From assembly GCA_013153415.1 (NCBI GenBank), contig JAADEO010000011.1:1-9170 (forward strand): a stretch of 9,170 nt of DNA. Reading direction: 5' to 3'. Position 1 is the stretch's first letter. Every line of letters starts with the position of its first letter. This DNA is from Deltaproteobacteria bacterium. GTDB lineage: Bacteria; Desulfobacterota; Anaeroferrophillalia; Anaeroferrophillales; Tharpellaceae. Under the pieces are notes generated by a model. It did not search any database, was not told the origin of the DNA, and was given only the letters and a program-made list of their open reading frames with translations. Positions 4,839 through 9,170 of the stretch are shown one piece after another. Both the position numbers and the translations under genes were made by a program.

Positions 4839-7214
4839 TTGACTGATAGAGAATTCAACAGTATCGCCCGTCGGGCTCGGATCGAGCTCGAGACGATGGC
4901 CCTGAAGAATTTGCGCTACACCATATTTGCGGGTGTTGTTTTAAGCCTGGTTTATACGGTGGTGGTTCACTCTACGGTCGAGTCGGTGCGATTATGGTCG
5001 TGGCTCTCGGCCCTACTGAGCTCTTACGGTCTGCGCTATCTTAGTGAAAGAGCACTCTGCCGGATCGAAATTCCGGAGCAGAGTAACCGGTGGAGCCGCG
5101 GTTTTTTCGTTTTCAGATGCCTGGTGCTGGCCGGAGCGGTTCTCTGGGGAGTAGCCGCCATCTTCATTTTCCCCGCAAACGATGTTCATAAGCAGATGAT
5201 TCTGGTCTGCATGCTTTTGGGAATCGCCGCCGGAGCCCTGACCAGTATGGCCTCGGTCGTTGGATTGTACAGAGCCTATATACTGGTCTTGTTGTTGCCT
5301 TTGATAGCCAGGTTCGCCTATGAAGGCGGTATCCACGGTGTCACCATGCTGGTGTTGACGGGTCTGTATCTGACGACCCTGTACGTAATGGCCGGTAAGA
5401 TCTACCAGTCGATCTACTCCAGCATCTGCCTGCGCCTGGAGAACGAGTCCCTGTTGCACGAGGTTTTTACCTCCAAGTGCGCTCTCGAGCAGGTCAACGT
5501 CGACCTGCAGGATGAAATCAGGGAGCACAAAGAGGCCCGCCGGCAATTAGAGGAAGCGCAACGGCTGGCGGCCGAGGCGGCGCGGATCAAAAGCAGGTTC
5601 ATGACCAACATGAGTCATGAGTTGAAGACACCGATGACGGGAATAGCCGGTATCAGCCAGCACCTGCAGCAGACCCCGTTGAGTGCCGAGCAGAAAAATC
5701 TTCTGGCCGAACTGGACAGGTGCAACAGCGAATTGCTTTTCCTGGTCGACAATCTGCTCGATTTCACGGAACTCGAGAAAGCTGGGCTGGTGCTGAATGA
5801 ACAGATTTTCGATCTTCAGTTCCTGTTTGACGAATTGCAGGAGATATTCGCTTACAAGGCCGCTAAGAAAGGGCTTTCACTACAGGTTTTTCCGGTCGCG
5901 GAAGGGTTCAGATGGTTGTCAGGCGATGGCTATCGTTTGAAGCAGGTGCTTTTCAACCTGCTCGATAACGCCATCAAGTTTACCGGTGATGGCTATGTGA
6001 AGCTCTTCGTGGCTGAAATCGAAGTCGCCGGAACAGCGTCCGGCGACACCCTTGAATTGAAGTTCTGCGTCGAGGATAGCGGTCCGGGGATCGCTGAGAA
6101 TAAACATGAGATCATCTTTTCCACCTTCTTCCAGCTCGACGATTCCCTGACCAGAGGCAGCGGTGGAACCGGCGTCGGACTTGCCATCAGCAAGAAACTG
6201 GTGGAGTTGATGGCGGGGCGGATCTGGTGCGAGAGCTTTCCCGGCCAGGGCGCCAGATTCTGCTTCCAGGTTCCTCTGCGGCTTGCGGAAAGACCTGAAG
6301 AGCGTGAAACAACAGTGCCGGAGTCGGAATGCCGGGAGGGTGGCCGACCGGGTATTCTCATCGTCGATGACAATAAGCTCAACCGGAAACTTTTGCAGGC
6401 GATATTGGTAAAGAGGGATTTCGCTCCCCATACGGCTGAAAATGGCCTGAAGGCGCTCGAAATCCTGGCCCGCGAGCAGATTGATCTGATTTTTATGGAC
6501 ATCCAGATGCCGGTGTTGGATGGGCTCAGTACGACCCGAATCCTCCGCAGCCTTGAAAAGGGGGAGGAAGTTCGGGAAATCGAGGGTCTCAAAACCGGGA
6601 TCCACCGTGAATTATTGAACGAAGTGCGCCAGCGGGTTGCGGGCAGACATATTATAGTTATTTCGATTACGGCCAATCTGCTCTGCGGATCCGAAAAGGA
6701 GTATGCCGATTGCGGCCTGGATTACAATCTCAGGAAACCGTTTCAGCCGGAAGATATATATCGGCTCATCCGTTATTATTTTCCTTCTGGCAAGCCCGGC
6801 GCAGAGGTTTCCGGGAGCGATGGGGCCGGGCCGAAATCGGAAAACAGGGATGGCAACGCGTCTATGGCCGAACCTAAGGCGGAGTCGAGTCCCATTGTCA
6901 GCAAGGTTCAGGTTGAACAGTTTCTGCGCGAGAAATATCATTTTGACGACGATTCCATCGAACTGATGGTGGCGTCGCTGCGCGATTCGTTGAAAAGCGG
7001 CTTCGATGAAGCGGAGCAGGCTCTGGCGGAGAATGATCTCGATCGCCTCGGGAGCGTTGCTCACAGTATCAAAGGCAGTCTGGCCAATGTCGGGTTCTTC
7101 GAGTTGGCGGATCTGGCCCACGAGATCGAGGATTCGGTTTCTGCAGATCCCGATCTGCCCTATTCGGAGATGATCGCCCGTTTGAAAGGATCCCTGGCCG
7201 AAATCTTGGAGTGA
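4839..7214 (+). CDS. Membrane hybrid histidine kinase with HisKA, HATPase, REC and HPt domains
   Basis: The 791-residue protein starts with about six hydrophobic segments (roughly 28-46, 52-67, 89-111, 119-140, 143-160, 166-188) and no large periplasmic domain, so the membrane part itself is probably the sensor. A coiled coil (198-252) leads to HisKA with H260 in MSHELKTPMTG. The ATPase domain has N377 (NLLDNAIKFT), DSGPGI (413-418) and GGTGVGLAI (442-450). The receiver has D510/D511, D554 (FMDIQMP), T611 and K633. After a loose linker (about 650-690) an HPt domain carries H742 in AHSIKGSLANVG. This gives a BarA-like His-Asp-His relay whose last His should pass phosphate to an external receiver; the REC of the preceding gene is the obvious candidate. 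The receiver is unusual: D554 and T611 are 57 residues apart, about 27 more than normal. The start is a TTG 2 bases after the preceding stop, with GAGAG 7 bases upstream; an ATG at 4896 is a possible alternative. Confidence 0.94.
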   Translation: MTDREFNSIARRARIELETMALKNLRYTIFAGVVLSLVYTVVVHSTVESVRLWSWLSALLSSYGLRYLSERALCRIEIPEQSNRWSRGFFVFRCLVLAGAVLWGVAAIFIFPANDVHKQMILVCMLLGIAAGALTSMASVVGLYRAYILVLLLPLIARFAYEGGIHGVTMLVLTGLYLTTLYVMAGKIYQSIYSSICLRLENESLLHEVFTSKCALEQVNVDLQDEIREHKEARRQLEEAQRLAAEAARIKSRFMTNMSHELKTPMTGIAGISQHLQQTPLSAEQKNLLAELDRCNSELLFLVDNLLDFTELEKAGLVLNEQIFDLQFLFDELQEIFAYKAAKKGLSLQVFPVAEGFRWLSGDGYRLKQVLFNLLDNAIKFTGDGYVKLFVAEIEVAGTASGDTLELKFCVEDSGPGIAENKHEIIFSTFFQLDDSLTRGSGGTGVGLAISKKLVELMAGRIWCESFPGQGARFCFQVPLRLAERPEERETTVPESECREGGRPGILIVDDNKLNRKLLQAILVKRDFAPHTAENGLKALEILAREQIDLIFMDIQMPVLDGLSTTRILRSLEKGEEVREIEGLKTGIHRELLNEVRQRVAGRHIIVISITANLLCGSEKEYADCGLDYNLRKPFQPEDIYRLIRYYFPSGKPGAEVSGSDGAGPKSENRDGNASMAEPKAESSPIVSKVQVEQFLREKYHFDDDSIELMVASLRDSLKSGFDEAEQALAENDLDRLGSVAHSIKGSLANVGFFELADLAHEIEDSVSADPDLPYSEMIARLKGSLAEILE

Positions 7215-7220
7215 GGTTCA

Positions 7221-7240
7221 GTCGCCGAATCTGCGGCGGC
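7221..7240 (+). repeat. Small hairpin between the kinase gene and ygiQ
   Basis: GTCGCCG (7221-7227) can pair with CGGCGGC (7234-7240) around a 6-base loop, with one G-T pair. It begins 6 bases after the kinase stop. The nearest T-run is about 30 bases away at 7272-7278, so it does not form a standard intrinsic terminator; it may mark an RNA-processing point between the signalling pair and the downstream genes. Confidence 0.35.
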
Positions 7241-7264
7241 GAAAGCTCCATTGGCAAGGAGAAT

Positions 7265-7270
7265 TGAGGT
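7265..7270 (+). promoter_or_regulatory. Ribosome binding site supporting a TTG start for ygiQ
   Basis: TGAGGT lies 6 bases before the TTG at 7277. An in-frame TGA at 7265-7267 overlaps it, so the gene cannot start further upstream, and no ATG or GTG occurs in frame before the conserved VTGDAYVDHPSFG block. This makes TTG the only reasonable start. Confidence 0.6.
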
Positions 7271-7276
7271 CTTTTT

Positions 7277-9025
7277 TTGAGTTTACCAGAGGATTCCTTC
7301 CTGCCGGCGACCCGGGCTGAGACTCATTCCCGCGGCTGGGACGAGGTCGATATCGTTCTGGTCACCGGGGATGCCTATGTCGATCACCCTTCTTTCGGGG
7401 TGGCATTGATCGGCCGCTGGCTCGAAGCCCATGGTTTCCGGGTCGCAATTCTGGCTCAGCCCGACTGCCGTGAGGGTTGTGGAGATTTCCGGAGATTCGG
7501 TCGGCCCCGGCTCTTTTTCGGGATTTCCGCCGGCAACCTCGATTCGATCGTCGCCAACTATACCGGCAACGGCCGAGTGCGTGACAGCGATCCCTTTTCC
7601 CCGGATGGAAATCCCTATTTTCCGGGCGGAGAGCGTAAAAAAAGCGGCCGCCGGCGGCCCGACCGGGCGACAATCGTCTATGCCAACCGGGCCCGCGAAG
7701 CTTTCCCCGAAACCCCGATCATCCTGGGCGGCCTCGAAGCTTCGCTACGGCGCTTCATTCATTACGACTACCGCCAGGAGAAATTGCGTTCCTCCATTCT
7801 GGTCGATGCCAAGGCCGACCTCCTGGTCTACGGAATGGGGGAGCGGGCCGTTCTGGAAATCGCCGAACGGCTGCGGGACGGCAAAGGACTTTCCGGGATC
7901 GCCGGCACCTGTGAAAAACTCACAACCAGGGAGGTTGAAGCCCTGCCGGCGGCAGACCGGGTCGTGCGCCTGGCGGGCTGGAATGAAATCACCTCCGACC
8001 CCCGGGCCTTTCTCAAGGCTGAACTCGAAATCGACCGGCGGGCCCGCCAGGCGCAAAGAGATGCGTCGCTTCTGCTCCAGGAACAGAAAAGCGGCTGGGT
8101 CCTGGAAAATCCCCCGGCCCCGATCCTGACCACTGCGGAACTGGACCGGGTCTACGAACTGCCCTTTACCCGGCGGCCGCATCCGACTTCCGGCCAGCTG
8201 CCGGCCTGGGAGATGATACGGGATTCGATCACCATCGTCCGCGGCTGTTCCGGCAACTGTTCGTTCTGCGCCCTGACCCGGCACCAGGGCGTCAGGGTGA
8301 CCAGTCGGAGCCGGGATTCGGTGGTTCGGGAAGCCGCCATCGTCGCTTCCCGGCCCGGTTTTTCCGGGACGATCAGCGATCTCGGAGGCCCGACCGCCAA
8401 CCTCTACGCCACCGCCTGCGATCGTTCCGCGTCCTGCGGAAAAGCCGATTGCCTCTATCCCGAACCCTGCCGACACCTCAGAGTGGACGAACGCGCTTTC
8501 ATTGATCTCCTGGCGGCGGCCGAGCGCGTCTCCGGCGTCAGGAAGGTGCTGGTCTCTTCGGGGCTGCGTCTGGCCCTTTTGCGCAAGACTCCGAAACTGC
8601 TGGCCCGCCTGCTGACCCGCCATCTGCCCGGAGTCATGAAGATCGCGCCCGAGCATACCGAGCCCGAAGTGCTGCGCCTGATGCATAAGAACGACGGGCT
8701 CGAACTCGAAGCCTTTCTTCGCGAAGCCCGGCGACTCGCGGCTGTCAAAGGAGGCCGTGCCATCTTCTCTCCCTACCTGATCTCCTCCCATCCCGGATGC
8801 ACTCTGGAGGAGATGAAGAGACTGGCCGGGAAACTGCGGCGTTGGGGACTCAAGGCCCGGCAATTCCAGGATTTCACTCCGACTCCGGGTACGATTTCGA
8901 CCGCGATGTATGTCAGCGGCCTCGACCGCGACAGTTTCGAGCCGATAGCGGTCGCACGCGGCGCCTCCGCCCGTCGGGCCCAGCGCCGTGAGCTGGAAAA
9001 AGCGAGCGGCCGCCGGAGGAGATGA
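7277..9025 (+). CDS. ygiQ: YgiQ-family (UPF0313) radical SAM protein
   Basis: The 582-residue soluble protein has the hallmarks of the YgiQ/UPF0313 family. An N-terminal domain opens with WDEVDIVLVTGDAYVDHPSF (21-40) and contains PIILGGLEASLRRFIHYDY (147-165). The radical SAM core follows with the CxxxCxxC cluster motif at C324, C328 and C331, which should bind a 4Fe-4S cluster and S-adenosylmethionine. A second set of cysteines (381, 387, 392, 398) follows the LGGPTANLY motif and is, as I recall, a family feature. The C-terminal part has MKIAPEHTEPEVLRLMHK and QFQDFTPTPGTISTAMYVSG, also typical. The protein is a little shorter than E. coli YgiQ at its C-terminal end but appears complete. The reaction and substrate are unknown for the family. 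It begins 62 bases after the kinase gene, and a Sec-exported protein follows 3 bases after its stop. Confidence 0.92.
   Translation: MSLPEDSFLPATRAETHSRGWDEVDIVLVTGDAYVDHPSFGVALIGRWLEAHGFRVAILAQPDCREGCGDFRRFGRPRLFFGISAGNLDSIVANYTGNGRVRDSDPFSPDGNPYFPGGERKKSGRRRPDRATIVYANRAREAFPETPIILGGLEASLRRFIHYDYRQEKLRSSILVDAKADLLVYGMGERAVLEIAERLRDGKGLSGIAGTCEKLTTREVEALPAADRVVRLAGWNEITSDPRAFLKAELEIDRRARQAQRDASLLLQEQKSGWVLENPPAPILTTAELDRVYELPFTRRPHPTSGQLPAWEMIRDSITIVRGCSGNCSFCALTRHQGVRVTSRSRDSVVREAAIVASRPGFSGTISDLGGPTANLYATACDRSASCGKADCLYPEPCRHLRVDERAFIDLLAAAERVSGVRKVLVSSGLRLALLRKTPKLLARLLTRHLPGVMKIAPEHTEPEVLRLMHKNDGLELEAFLREARRLAAVKGGRAIFSPYLISSHPGCTLEEMKRLAGKLRRWGLKARQFQDFTPTPGTISTAMYVSGLDRDSFEPIAVARGASARRAQRRELEKASGRRRR
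9015..9021 (+). promoter_or_regulatory. Strong ribosome binding site inside the end of ygiQ
   Basis: GGAGGAG sits within the last codons of ygiQ, 7 bases before an ATG at 9029. Its near-perfect sequence and spacing are the main support that a new gene begins here and is translated from the same transcript as ygiQ. Confidence 0.75.
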
Positions 9026-9028
9026 GCG

Positions 9029-9170
9029 ATGACTGACACTAACGCGCGATTTTCTTCCGCCGTTTTCCTTTTGTCCGCCGTGCTTGTCTGGTTCCTGGTC
9101 TTTCCGGTCCAGTGCCGGTCCGCTAATGAACGCCGTCCGTTTCCTCAGGCCCGGTCCGACTGGCCGGGCC
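9029..9170 (+). CDS. Start of an exported or membrane-anchored protein (partial, 3' end outside window)
   Basis: From the ATG at 9029 the frame stays open to the window edge, giving 47 residues. A short polar start (MTDTNARFSS) is followed by a strongly hydrophobic stretch at about residues 11-27 (AVFLLSAVLVWFLVFPV) and then a basic, Pro-rich segment beginning RSANERRPF. This is a signal peptide or N-terminal membrane anchor. A Cys follows the hydrophobic core, but the residue before it is Gln, so a lipoprotein signal is unlikely. The gene starts 3 bases after the ygiQ stop and has an excellent ribosome site, so co-transcription with ygiQ is likely. No family can be recognised from this fragment. 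Confidence 0.7.
   Translation, partial: MTDTNARFSSAVFLLSAVLVWFLVFPVQCRSANERRPFPQARSDWPG

Noticed and set aside
7745..8863. Antisense open frame of 372 codons opposite ygiQ
   Set aside because: The sense frame is a clear radical SAM protein; the antisense product is low in recognisable structure and rich in Gly, Gln and Arg.

Overview
The window looks like chromosomal DNA from a moderately GC-rich Gram-negative bacterium. A deltaproteobacterial lineage (Desulfuromonadales/Geobacter-like) is my best guess. It rests on the style of the proteins: a haemerythrin-containing c-di-GMP enzyme, a multi-domain hybrid kinase, a small copper oxidase and a YgiQ-type radical SAM protein. No rRNA or other taxonomic marker is present, so this is inference. 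I see no mobile element, CRISPR array, tRNA or rRNA.

Left block (1-1364, + strand): the tail of a Cys/Met-rich protein, probably metal binding, is followed after a palindrome-rich gap by an exported two-domain multicopper oxidase with a Met-rich linker. Together they suggest a periplasmic copper-handling or copper-oxidation cluster that continues left of the window.

Middle block (1420-2944, - strand): a short SpoIIAA/STAS-like protein followed by ribonuclease D, probably one transcript read from a recognisable sigma70-type promoter at 3023-3051. RNase D converges on the copper oxidase gene. A 455-base AT-rich intergenic region (2945-3399) separates this block from the divergent right-hand block.

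Right block (3400-9170, + strand): a haemerythrin-REC-HD-GYP fusion and a membrane hybrid histidine kinase (six hydrophobic segments, HisKA, HATPase, REC, HPt) lie 2 bases apart and almost certainly form a cognate pair. The kinase carries a full His-Asp-His chain, and the partner supplies the final Asp plus a c-di-GMP phosphodiesterase. The predicted result is a four-step phosphorelay that lowers c-di-GMP and is also gated by oxygen or redox state through a di-iron haemerythrin domain. This pair is the most interesting system in the window. Downstream are a YgiQ/UPF0313 radical SAM protein and, 3 bases further, the start of an exported protein cut by the window edge; these two may be on the same transcript but have no evident link to the signalling pair.
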